Shown: one piece after another, positions 44,226-52,284 of the stretch
Position numbering within the stretch: the first letter of the stretch is position 1
Layout: every line of letters starts with the position of its first letter
Assembly: GCA_964369475.1 (NCBI GenBank)
Contig: CAYJFK010000008.1
Span: 1-60,038, forward strand
From: CAYJFK01 sp964369475
GTDB lineage: Bacteria > Bacillota > Clostridia > Oscillospirales > Feifaniaceae
Direction of reading: 5' to 3'
DNA length: 60,038 nucleotides
Notes under the pieces: generated by a model
The model's database searches: none
The model's input: only the letters and a program-made list of their open reading frames with translations
What the model was told of the DNA's origin: nothing
Translations under genes and position numbers: made by a program

Positions 44226-44870
44226 CTATTTCCTCGATTTAAAATCCTCGTCTATTTCCTCTCTCCAATTAGCATCAAGGTTTTTGTTTTTACGAACACC
44301 ACTTATCGCAGCGCTAATCACCGAATAGTTTAGTGCCGTGCCTACACAGTCGGAATGGTAGTTTACAGCCTTTTCTCTGTCTATTCCGAATTTACCGGCT
44401 TCAGTCTCTGCATCGATATTTGCACCTAAAAAGATGTATTCAAAGCCATACTTTTCCTTAGTTTCACTAATAAGCGATTTAACTTTTTTGTAGCTAAACT
44501 CACGGCTTGCATTTTCAAGGCCGTCTGTTGTAATCATGAACATCACTTTTTCGGGCCGCTCGGCTTCGGTTGTGTTTTTGTATGCGTTTAAGGTTTTGTT
44601 TATGGCATTTCCCATAGCATCGAGCAGCGCTGTTGAGCCTCTTACATAGTATTCTTTGTTGGTCATCGACTTTACGCCTGTGAGGTTAAGTCTGTCGTGA
44701 AGTAGCTCGTATTTGTCGTCAAAGAGCACCGTTGTGATTACCGCCTCCCCTTCTTCCTGTTTCTGCTTTTCGAGAAGCGAGTTAAAACCTCCTATTGTGT
44801 CGCTTTCCAGCCCACTCATCGAGCCGCTTCTGTCCAAAATAAATACCAGTTCCACTAAATCTTTTTTCAT
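44226..44870 (-). CDS. VWA-domain protein (TerY-like)
   Basis: This 214-residue cytosolic von Willebrand factor A domain has a complete MIDAS: DRSGSMSG (residues 13-20), Thr in the GSTALLDA loop, and TTDG. It resembles TerY/YegL-type stand-alone VWA proteins, which occur with stress and defence genes. A ribosome binding site AAAGGAG precedes the start, and an extended -10 TGGTATAAT (about 45020-45012, minus strand) gives it a separate promoter just downstream of the macro-domain gene. The ligand is unknown. Confidence 0.85.
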   Translation of the reverse strand: MKKDLVELVFILDRSGSMSGLESDTIGGFNSLLEKQKQEEGEAVITTVLFDDKYELLHDRLNLTGVKSMTNKEYYVRGSTALLDAMGNAINKTLNAYKNTTEAERPEKVMFMITTDGLENASREFSYKKVKSLISETKEKYGFEYIFLGANIDAETEAGKFGIDREKAVNYHSDCVGTALNYSVISAAISGVRKNKNLDANWREEIDEDFKSRK

Positions 44871-45022
44871 GACAATGTTCTCCTTTAAGTTTTATTTGAC
44901 TTAATGGTAACATTGTTTTTTGTGTGAGAGGTCGCATGACAGGCGACATGTTGCGTTAAGATTCTCTCTTTTTTCGCTTTGATACAAGTGCACCCGATAG
45001 CGGCAGTAATCATTATACCATT

Positions 45023-46021
45023 TTATGCCCCTAATAGATTTTGTCCTAAGATAAACAGCGTTTCGTTGACTTCAAAGATATCGTATATCTCATTTATGAT
45101 GAAATACTCCACGATAAGGTCAAACTTGCTACTGCGGGACAAGGCAAAGCCAGCTGTCATAAGGAGATCCTTTGTTTCATCCAGCGACAGTTCAAGCGCA
45201 AGGCTAAGGGCAAGCACGGTCGATTTGCTCGGTTTATAGTCCTTGTTGCTTCTGATTTTCGAGAACAACTTTCTGTCTATGTTTGCTTTTTTGTAGACCT
45301 CAACGTCTGTCTTTTGTTTGATATCAATTAGCTTTAACAGGCGCTGTGAGAATGTGTCGTCCACTTCGGTTAGGATATCGTCAAGAGAGCGTGCCTTCTG
45401 AGCTTTATTGTTATAATCATTTGCAAGAATGGCTCCTACAACGCTGGAGCTCATTTCTTCTACTATGTTCCGAGGGCGCTTAACGAGATTCACGTCTACA
45501 TAGTTATCGTCGATATACTGGGAGACGTCGTTGTACAGTTCTTTTGAGATGCTAAAGGACTTGTTGTCAAAAACGACGATGTATACCGTCATGTCGTGTT
45601 CAAGTAAAAACTTTTCTATCGCTTCGCTTGCAATGTTAAAGGCCTTCTCTTTCGGGAACCTAAACGCCCCTGTAGAGATAAGAGGAAAAGCGATGCTTTC
45701 TATTCCGTTTTGCAAGGCAAGCTCTAAAGCTGTGGAGTAGCAACTTGTCAGAAGCTCCGCTTCGCCGCTTTCCCCGCCCTTCCAAATTGGCCCGACGGTA
45801 TGTATGACATATTTGCATGGCAGGTTATACCCTTTTGTGATTTTCGACTTGCCGACTTCACAGCCGTTAAGAGTTATGCACTCTTTGAGCAGCTCGCTCC
45901 CGGCCGCTTTGTGAATTGCACCGTCAACACCACCGCCACCACGCAAAGATTTGTTGGCGGCGTTTACAATGGCGTCGACTTTTAGTTTTGTTATGTCGTT
46001 TCTGGTTATCAGTAGTGGCAT
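45023..46021 (-). CDS. Macro-domain (ADP-ribose-binding) protein with C-terminal HTH-like domain
   Basis: The 332-residue protein has an N-terminal macro domain (about 1-170) with VDAIVNAANKSLRGGGGVDGAIH as the ADP-ribose loop, HTVGP, and FPLISTGAFRFP (second loop). This group hydrolyses O-acetyl-ADP-ribose or removes ADP-ribose from proteins or nucleic acids. A linker with acidic helices leads to a C-terminal domain (about 230-332) that resembles an XRE-type HTH plus extension (KLFSKIRSNKDYKPSKSTVLALSLAL...). The combination suggests an ADP-ribosylation sensor that binds DNA or a partner. It sits next to the VWA gene and upstream of the defence-like operon on the opposite strand. Confidence 0.85.
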   Translation of the reverse strand: MPLLITRNDITKLKVDAIVNAANKSLRGGGGVDGAIHKAAGSELLKECITLNGCEVGKSKITKGYNLPCKYVIHTVGPIWKGGESGEAELLTSCYSTALELALQNGIESIAFPLISTGAFRFPKEKAFNIASEAIEKFLLEHDMTVYIVVFDNKSFSISKELYNDVSQYIDDNYVDVNLVKRPRNIVEEMSSSVVGAILANDYNNKAQKARSLDDILTEVDDTFSQRLLKLIDIKQKTDVEVYKKANIDRKLFSKIRSNKDYKPSKSTVLALSLALELSLDETKDLLMTAGFALSRSSKFDLIVEYFIINEIYDIFEVNETLFILGQNLLGA

Positions 46022-46568
46022 GGGGAGGCTCTCCTAAAATTGATTTGTAGTAGTCCTAAGTAAATTAATTTATGCATTATCTAAAGGCAAATAATTACAC
46101 ATTATATATAGTTTTGTAAAATTTTACTATATTATTAGCTGTTATTCAACATTATTATTGTGAACAAAAAAATCAAGCCGTATATTGAGCTAATAAAAAA
46201 ATGACGGGATAGATTGTAGTTCATTTTCTAAATTCTTTAACAAGAAAGGTAACAGCTCAAAAACTGTTACCTTCATCAACGTAGTTGTGTCAATCATTAT
46301 TAGTTGCACTTTGTTATGCACACGTTTCATTCCAATGCCTAAAGATAGTGACAAGCACATGTGCTCCCCAACTCTTTTACTACCTATCCCTATTCTTGCA
46401 GTGTCACCTTTTGTAAACAAAATATAAACAATCGCTTTCGATATATTGCGTCATGTTTTAATTCTATTGTATAATTATATAATAAGCAGAAATATATAAA
46501 TCCACAGATTGCATCCCCCGGCTACCTCAAAATAAATAATATAACAATATTTCGATCGGAGGATAACA
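46022..46568. other. Divergent intergenic region between the macro gene and the defence-like operon
   Basis: AT-rich DNA without a convincing gene. It has a 10-bp hairpin AAGGTAACAG/CTGTTACCTT at 46246-46273 with an 8-base loop, and the promoter of the plus-strand operon at 46446-46475. A 76-codon minus-strand frame (46190-46420) has no motif or good ribosome binding site. Confidence 0.45.
46446..46475 (+). promoter_or_regulatory. Probable promoter of the DUF262/helicase operon
   Basis: TTGCGT and TATAAT are separated by 18 bases, giving a leader of about 85 bases before the first DUF262 gene, which has a CGGAGG ribosome binding site. Confidence 0.55.
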
Positions 46569-47867
46569 ATGGCTCTGTGTAAAAATGAGTTTCAGATAGT
46601 AAATGTAGGGGCGTTGTTAGCTTCCAATCTTGCTATACCAAGTTATCAAAGACCCTACAAGTGGAGCACAAGCTCGGCTAGCAATTTGTTTAATGATATA
46701 TATGCCGAATATAAAAGTAGCGAAAAAGAATATAGGCTTGGAACTGTAATTTTACACAAGAGCCATGATAAGTATTACATTGTTGATGGGCAGCAAAGAT
46801 TGACGACTTTAGCTATCATTTTGTATGCATTGGGAGCTAAAACTGACATTACACTGTTGAACCAAGAGTACGACCTGCTTTCAGAGCCCGCAATATATAG
46901 TAACAGTCAAATTATACAAGCTTTGGTTGGTGATTTTGCTGTGGATAAAGAGAAGTTCAAAAAATACATTTTAGAAAAATGTGAAGTGGTAAAAATTGTT
47001 ACCGATTCAGAGCAAGAAGCGTTTCAGTTTTTTGACTCTCAAAACTCAAGAGGTAAATCTTTATTGCCGCATGATTTGCTAAAATCGTATCACCTAAGAG
47101 AAATGAAATCTGAAAATGGCGCCTATAAAATAGAGTTGATAAATAGTTGGGAGAATAGAAAACAAGAGGAAATCGAACAGTTGTTCGAAATGTACTTATT
47201 CCCTCTCTCGCAATGGTTTAAGGGAAAATCGGGGCTATATTATTCGAGTAGTAAAATTGAAGAATTCAAGGGTATAAAAATAGATTTTCAATATAGCTAT
47301 GCAACGCACGAAAAAGCGGCTAATTTTTTTATTGAGCTGTTTAACTCTTGTGGAAATGGGATTTTAACTGGGGTTCATAAGCTTAATCAATTTCAGATTA
47401 CAAAACAGCTAATTGCAGGCAGAAGATTTTTCGAATACACGCTTCATTATATGAACTTGCTTGAGATGGTAAGAGAAAAACTTAAAAACAATGTATCCGA
47501 AGCATATATGCCATGCAACAAAACAGGTGATAGGTATGTAAAACAGCTCTTTGAAGCGGTTTCCTTGTTCTTTGTAGATCGGTTTGGAATTGATGAGCTA
47601 ACGCCTCACATTATTAAAAAACTGCATTATTGGGCTTTTAGCTTACGACTCGTTATGAATAGCGTTTATAAAGAAACTGTCAACAACTATGCATTAGGCA
47701 AAAGCGAGCGGCTAAATAAAGGGTTAGATATATTTACTCGAATAAACGAGATGAAAAGGCCCGGTGAAATTAACTTGATAATTTTAGACAGTCCGACTTG
47801 TAACCCTTCCCATGCCAATAGTTATCATGAACTTAAACAATATATGGGAGTAAAAGAAAATGAGTAA
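46569..47867 (+). CDS. DUF262 (GmrS/ParB-like nucleotide-binding) protein without HNH domain
   Basis: The 432-residue product shows the DUF262 core: IPSYQRPYKWS near the N-terminus, YIVDGQQRLTTLA (the DGQQR motif characteristic of the family) and FDSQNSRGKSLLPHDLLKSYHL. The rest is helical and lacks the DUF1524 HNH motif present in its partner. DUF262 proteins occur in type IV restriction enzymes such as GmrSD, where this domain binds NTP and regulates cleavage. Its last 8 bases overlap the start of the next gene, which has DUF262 and HNH together, so the two probably form a heteromer. It is the first gene of a five-gene operon. Confidence 0.85.
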   Translation: MALCKNEFQIVNVGALLASNLAIPSYQRPYKWSTSSASNLFNDIYAEYKSSEKEYRLGTVILHKSHDKYYIVDGQQRLTTLAIILYALGAKTDITLLNQEYDLLSEPAIYSNSQIIQALVGDFAVDKEKFKKYILEKCEVVKIVTDSEQEAFQFFDSQNSRGKSLLPHDLLKSYHLREMKSENGAYKIELINSWENRKQEEIEQLFEMYLFPLSQWFKGKSGLYYSSSKIEEFKGIKIDFQYSYATHEKAANFFIELFNSCGNGILTGVHKLNQFQITKQLIAGRRFFEYTLHYMNLLEMVREKLKNNVSEAYMPCNKTGDRYVKQLFEAVSLFFVDRFGIDELTPHIIKKLHYWAFSLRLVMNSVYKETVNNYALGKSERLNKGLDIFTRINEMKRPGEINLIILDSPTCNPSHANSYHELKQYMGVKENE

Positions 47868-49644
47868 TTCCGAAATATTAACAGAGCAGTCTGTGTCAAA
47901 ATTGTTTGAAAATGTAGAATACGAAATCCCGATATATCAAAGAAACTATGCGTGGAAAGCAGAGCACATCGAGCAACTTATTAACGACATAAACGATGTC
48001 TGTGAAAATCAAACTTATTACTTGGGTAGCCTTATTGTAAACAAAAAAGGGCCAAATAGTTATGAAGTTATAGATGGTCAGCAAAGGCTTACCACACTAT
48101 TTTTATTGCATAAAGTTCTTTATGGAAAAACAGTTAAAAATGTTCTTAAATTTGAAGCGAGACAAATTGCCAACAACACTTTAAAAAACATTGGCGATCA
48201 TGGGGATAAAGAGTTTTATGTTCCCGAGATAGTAGAAGGCTATGAAGTAATCAAAAAAATGATTGGAGTCACAGTTGCAGATAAAGAGGATTTTATCAAA
48301 AAGCTTGATAAGGTTAGCATAATTAGAGTGCAAGTTCCTGAAAACATTGATTTGAATCACTATTTCGAGATTATGAATACCAGAGGCGAGCAGCTGGAAC
48401 TTCATGAGATAGTCAAGGCAAAGGTCTTGAGTGTTCTAAGTAGTGAGCATGATAAAAAGACAGGGGCGATAATTTGGGATGCTTGCGCTAAGATGAACAC
48501 TTACATACAGATGAACATTGCCAAAGACAAAAGAAAGGGAATCTTTGGAGACAATTGGGATCAATTTAAACCAAAAACTTTTGATTGTTTAGCTTGTTGC
48601 TTTAATGAGAGCGAGCACTATGCTGTGAACACATCTTCTCTATTAAGTATTTTAGAAAAGAAAGATGTCGATTTCAAAAATAATATTAGTGCTGAAAACG
48701 AAGAAAACAGCCGATTTGAGCCGATAATTAATTTTCCAAATTTTATATTGCAAGTAAACAAGGCAGTTGCAGAATGTGATAATCTGGACGACAAGCGGTT
48801 TATTGCCAACATGGCAAAGCACTACGAATCAGAAGAAAATGCAAAATTGTTTTTGTTTAATTTTTTGAAGTACAGGTTTTTATTTGATAAATATATTGTT
48901 AAAAGAGAGTATGCAAAGAATTACAAAGAAGATGGCAGATGGTCACTGCAACAACTACAAAGGTATAGGGAAGAAGGCGCAAAAGGAGACAGTGCTGACA
49001 AACCGAAGTATGTAGCAACATTTAGTGACGACAAACTAAACAAGCAGATTAGAACATTGCAATCTTGTTTTCGTATTACATATACCTCGCCAAAGGTAAT
49101 GCACTGGATTCACACCATTCTTAAAGAAACATCGAATGATATAGCAACGGAAACTCTACTACATAAACTTGAAAAATATGGAATAGGCGAAGTTGAAAAG
49201 GCCGATTACAAAAATAGAAAAGGCTTTGAGCTTGAGCGAATTGTTTATTCCTACCTCGACTATATTCTATACCGAGATGGATTTGAAAAACACCTTGAAA
49301 CCGAAAGATCGGATTTTTACTTTCAATTTCGAAACTCAGTTGAGCATTTTTACCCTCAAAATCCAGCGGAAGATGACCGCTGGGATGATAACGCATTAAA
49401 TGGCCTTGGGAATTTGGCCTTAATTACCATATCCGGAAATTCTAAATTTTCAAACATCTCACCGGACAGCAAATTAAAAACTTACCCGAGTGTTATTAAG
49501 CAGAGTTTAAAGCTTGTTTTGATGAGCAAAATGATGGATCAGCGTAATGGTTGGACAAAAGATATCTCAGAAGATCACGGAAAAGTAATGCTTGATTTAT
49601 TAAAAAAAGAGTGTAGCAAGCTACAAACAACGGAGGATAACTAA
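47860..49644 (+). CDS. DUF262-DUF1524 (GmrSD-like, HNH nuclease) protein
   Basis: The 594-residue protein has an N-terminal DUF262 domain (IPIYQRNYAWK, VIDGQQRLTTLF, FEIMNTRGEQLELHEIVKA) and a C-terminal DUF1524 HNH-type domain: NSVEHFYPQNP, then LGNLALI and NSKFSNISPDSK. This is the two-domain layout of GmrSD-family type IV restriction enzymes, which cut modified phage DNA. The HNH core reads EHFYP where many relatives have EHIYP. It overlaps the upstream DUF262 gene by 8 bases, and its stop shares a base with the next start. Target modification cannot be read from the sequence. Confidence 0.88.
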   Translation: MSNSEILTEQSVSKLFENVEYEIPIYQRNYAWKAEHIEQLINDINDVCENQTYYLGSLIVNKKGPNSYEVIDGQQRLTTLFLLHKVLYGKTVKNVLKFEARQIANNTLKNIGDHGDKEFYVPEIVEGYEVIKKMIGVTVADKEDFIKKLDKVSIIRVQVPENIDLNHYFEIMNTRGEQLELHEIVKAKVLSVLSSEHDKKTGAIIWDACAKMNTYIQMNIAKDKRKGIFGDNWDQFKPKTFDCLACCFNESEHYAVNTSSLLSILEKKDVDFKNNISAENEENSRFEPIINFPNFILQVNKAVAECDNLDDKRFIANMAKHYESEENAKLFLFNFLKYRFLFDKYIVKREYAKNYKEDGRWSLQQLQRYREEGAKGDSADKPKYVATFSDDKLNKQIRTLQSCFRITYTSPKVMHWIHTILKETSNDIATETLLHKLEKYGIGEVEKADYKNRKGFELERIVYSYLDYILYRDGFEKHLETERSDFYFQFRNSVEHFYPQNPAEDDRWDDNALNGLGNLALITISGNSKFSNISPDSKLKTYPSVIKQSLKLVLMSKMMDQRNGWTKDISEDHGKVMLDLLKKECSKLQTTEDN

Positions 49645-49964
49645 TGTCTATAAAAAAATACAATAAACTTGTTCGAGATAAAATCCCTGCTATAATAGCT
49701 GCATCTGGCAAAGAATGTGTTTTTAAAACCTTGCCTGATGACAAATACATAGAAATGCTCGACGCAAAGTTGCTCGAAGAGTGTAATGAATATCTGGAGA
49801 GCAAATCACTCGAAGAACTTGCCGATATACTCGAAGTAATAAGAACGATAAGTGTCACACGAGGTTATAGTTTGGAGCAGTTGGAGCAAGTACGAAAAGA
49901 AAAAGCGGAAAGCAGAGGCGGATTTGAGGATAAGATATTACTAACCAGTGTAATTGAAGAGTGA
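49644..49964 (+). CDS. MazG-like nucleoside triphosphate pyrophosphohydrolase
   Basis: This 106-residue all-helical protein is related to the PRA-PH/MazG superfamily: YNKLVRDKIPAII at the N-terminus, metal-binding EECNE in helix 2, and EELADILEV in helix 3. Relatives hydrolyse (d)NTPs or related nucleotides to monophosphate and PPi. The ATG overlaps the stop of the DUF262-DUF1524 gene (TAATG) with GGAGG upstream, so it is translated with the restriction-like pair. It may deplete or edit nucleotides during infection, or act as house-cleaning. Being embedded in the operon favours a shared role. Confidence 0.85.
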   Translation: MSIKKYNKLVRDKIPAIIAASGKECVFKTLPDDKYIEMLDAKLLEECNEYLESKSLEELADILEVIRTISVTRGYSLEQLEQVRKEKAESRGGFEDKILLTSVIEE

Positions 49965-49974
49965 GGTTAAACGC

Positions 49975-52242
49975 ATGAACAACCACTTAGCTTCCACAGG
50001 CAGTATTGCCGAGGATTTGTTTATAGAGCTGTTTAGCGATACCTTTGGAGCCGAAAAGGCAGGGTATCTCTATTCGCAGTACCCGTTTTTTGATATTTAC
50101 CAAAACAGCCGTTTTGCTGATTTTGTTCTTGAAAATGGGCCTCGACGTGTCGTGATAGAGATTGATGACGAAGCTTCTCATAATAAAACTTTGGTGTCGC
50201 AAAACAAATTCTACGACGATTTGCTAAAGCAGAATAGCATCGTGCACCTTGGGTGGGATATATTCCGTTTTGCGGTGCGTCAGATGCAGATACAGCCCGA
50301 TACAGTGAAGGATGAACTGCGTGTTTTTCTTGGAACCCATCCTCACTTTAAGGAAATCGAGGATTATTTGCCGTCGCAAAAAGGTAAGGCTCTTGATGGC
50401 AAAAATCTCGAGCTTAAGGAGCACCAAAAGGCCGCAATTAAAGCTCTACATGCAATGCGCAACAACAACGAAACGATCGCCCTACTCTACCATGCAACCG
50501 GTACCGGCAAGACGGTAACCGCCGTTATGGATGCAAAAGCACTTGGGAAGAGAACTCTTTTTCTTGCTCACACTCACGAGCTTGTCGAGCAGGCGACAAA
50601 AGCATTTCGAGAGCTGTGGCCGAGAGCGTCGGTTGGCTCATATGTTGACTCGATAAAGCAGCCCAATGCCCATGTTGTATGTGGTAGTATTCAGAGTGTT
50701 GCGCTTAATCTTGAAAAGTTTAAAGACAGTGATTTTGACTATCTGATTATAGACGAAGCACACCACGCGTCGGCCGATACATATCAGAAGGTGCTCTCAT
50801 ACTTCAGACCTGAGTTCACGTTAGGGCTTACTGCAACTCCCGAGCGAACGGACGACAACACGATTATCCTCGACATTTTCAAGAATACGGCTCACAAGCT
50901 CGATATCCAAACGGCTGTCGAGATAGGCGAACTTGTGCCTGTTCGTTGTATTCGTATACACACAAATATCGACTTGACCAAAGTGCGGTTTAACAGCGTT
51001 AAATATAATATTCGAGAGCTCGAGAGCAAGATATATGTTCCCGAGAGAAATAATCTTATCGTAGAAACATGGCTGCAGTACGTTAAAAATAAGCGCACCG
51101 TTGTTTTTTGCGCAAGCGTTAAACATGCCGAACAGATTGCCTTATTGTTTAGAGAGGAAGGAGTTAAAGCATCGTCTGTATCGGGCGGTATGAAGCCAAG
51201 CGAACGCAAGGAGGCACTCGCCAATTTTGAGAGTGGAGACACTCCTGTTTTGTGCGCATGTGATTTGCTAAACGAGGGCTGGGATTGCCCTCAAACAGAG
51301 GTTTTATTTATGGCGAGGCCTACGATGTCCAAAGTGCTTTATACGCAACAACTCGGACGAGGCATGCGCCTTGCCGATGGCAAAGAATCTCTTATGGTTT
51401 TCGACTTTGTGGATAATGCAAGCCAGTACAATATGCCTCAATCACTTCATAGGCTCTTTAAGCTAAAAGACTACAAGGCAGGCGGACTTGCTCTTGCGCC
51501 GAGCGCACAAAAAACGGCCGAGCAGGAGCTATATGCAAGGGGCGAGAAGCCCGATGCACTTATAGACTGGCCGGTCGATGCCACCGATTATGAAATTGTC
51601 GACATCTTCAACTGGCAGGAAGAGGCCGAAGGCATGATCTCGCAAATGGAATTTGTCAGGCGTGTCGATGTTCAAAGCGAGACCATAGAGAGATATGTTA
51701 GAGAAGGCATGCTTATCCCCGATCTTATAGTGCCCATGAGCGAGCATCGCACTTTTAAATATTTTAAAGAAGAAACTCTCGAGAAATATGCAAAACAATT
51801 TGGCTGGCAGTTAATTAGCGATGATAACCGCAAGGATTTATTTATGGATATGGTTCGTCAGATGGATATGAGTTACTCCTATAAACCCGTGCTGTTAAAA
51901 GCAATTTTACTTTATTCCGATGATAAAGGAAGAGTGCGGTTATCCGATATTGTATCTTATTTTAAAGAGTATTACGAAGGCCGCAGAGCAAATGGACTTA
52001 CGATTGAAAAGGCCAATAGCATTTACGCTAAAGGCGGCTATTCTGATAAAGAAGTCGAGCGCAATGTTCTGTCAAACCCATTCAAGCGCTTTGAAGATAT
52101 GCAAATGGTACGGCATACCAAGACGCTTGGAATAGTAGAGGTCGATAGTTCCGTTTGGAAGAAGCTTAGCAAAGACGAGAAGGCGGAAATTGATAGGGTT
52201 TGTGATGATAAGTTAGATGGATATTACAAGAGGTTGAAATAG
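49975..52242 (+). CDS. SF2 helicase with N-terminal PD-(D/E)xK-like nuclease domain
   Basis: This protein of about 755 residues has an N-terminal domain (1-130) resembling small restriction-like nucleases: Asp49 in RFADFVL and Glu62-x-Asp64 in VVIEIDDEASHNK, as in DUF559/Vsr-type folds. An SF2 DEAD/DEAH helicase core of the type I/III restriction class follows: HATGTGKT, DEAHH, LTATPER, and QQLGRGMRL as motif VI. The C-terminal 270 residues are helical and unassigned. The start is set at ATG 49975 after GTGAGG; an upstream TTG would add 7 residues. It lies 10 bases after the MazG-like gene. DNA translocation coupled to cleavage is the likely activity. Confidence 0.88.
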   Translation: MNNHLASTGSIAEDLFIELFSDTFGAEKAGYLYSQYPFFDIYQNSRFADFVLENGPRRVVIEIDDEASHNKTLVSQNKFYDDLLKQNSIVHLGWDIFRFAVRQMQIQPDTVKDELRVFLGTHPHFKEIEDYLPSQKGKALDGKNLELKEHQKAAIKALHAMRNNNETIALLYHATGTGKTVTAVMDAKALGKRTLFLAHTHELVEQATKAFRELWPRASVGSYVDSIKQPNAHVVCGSIQSVALNLEKFKDSDFDYLIIDEAHHASADTYQKVLSYFRPEFTLGLTATPERTDDNTIILDIFKNTAHKLDIQTAVEIGELVPVRCIRIHTNIDLTKVRFNSVKYNIRELESKIYVPERNNLIVETWLQYVKNKRTVVFCASVKHAEQIALLFREEGVKASSVSGGMKPSERKEALANFESGDTPVLCACDLLNEGWDCPQTEVLFMARPTMSKVLYTQQLGRGMRLADGKESLMVFDFVDNASQYNMPQSLHRLFKLKDYKAGGLALAPSAQKTAEQELYARGEKPDALIDWPVDATDYEIVDIFNWQEEAEGMISQMEFVRRVDVQSETIERYVREGMLIPDLIVPMSEHRTFKYFKEETLEKYAKQFGWQLISDDNRKDLFMDMVRQMDMSYSYKPVLLKAILLYSDDKGRVRLSDIVSYFKEYYEGRRANGLTIEKANSIYAKGGYSDKEVERNVLSNPFKRFEDMQMVRHTKTLGIVEVDSSVWKKLSKDEKAEIDRVCDDKLDGYYKRLK

Positions 52243-52284
52243 GCTACTACAAGGAAAATATATTTTACAATACACGGAGTGCTC

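Noticed and set aside
46190..46420. Minus-strand 76-codon frame as a gene
   Set aside because: No ribosome binding site, no motif, and it runs through a hairpin in the divergent promoter region.
46569..52242. A classical type I or type III restriction-modification system
   Set aside because: The SF2 helicase resembles HsdR/Res cores, but no methyltransferase or specificity subunit is present anywhere nearby.
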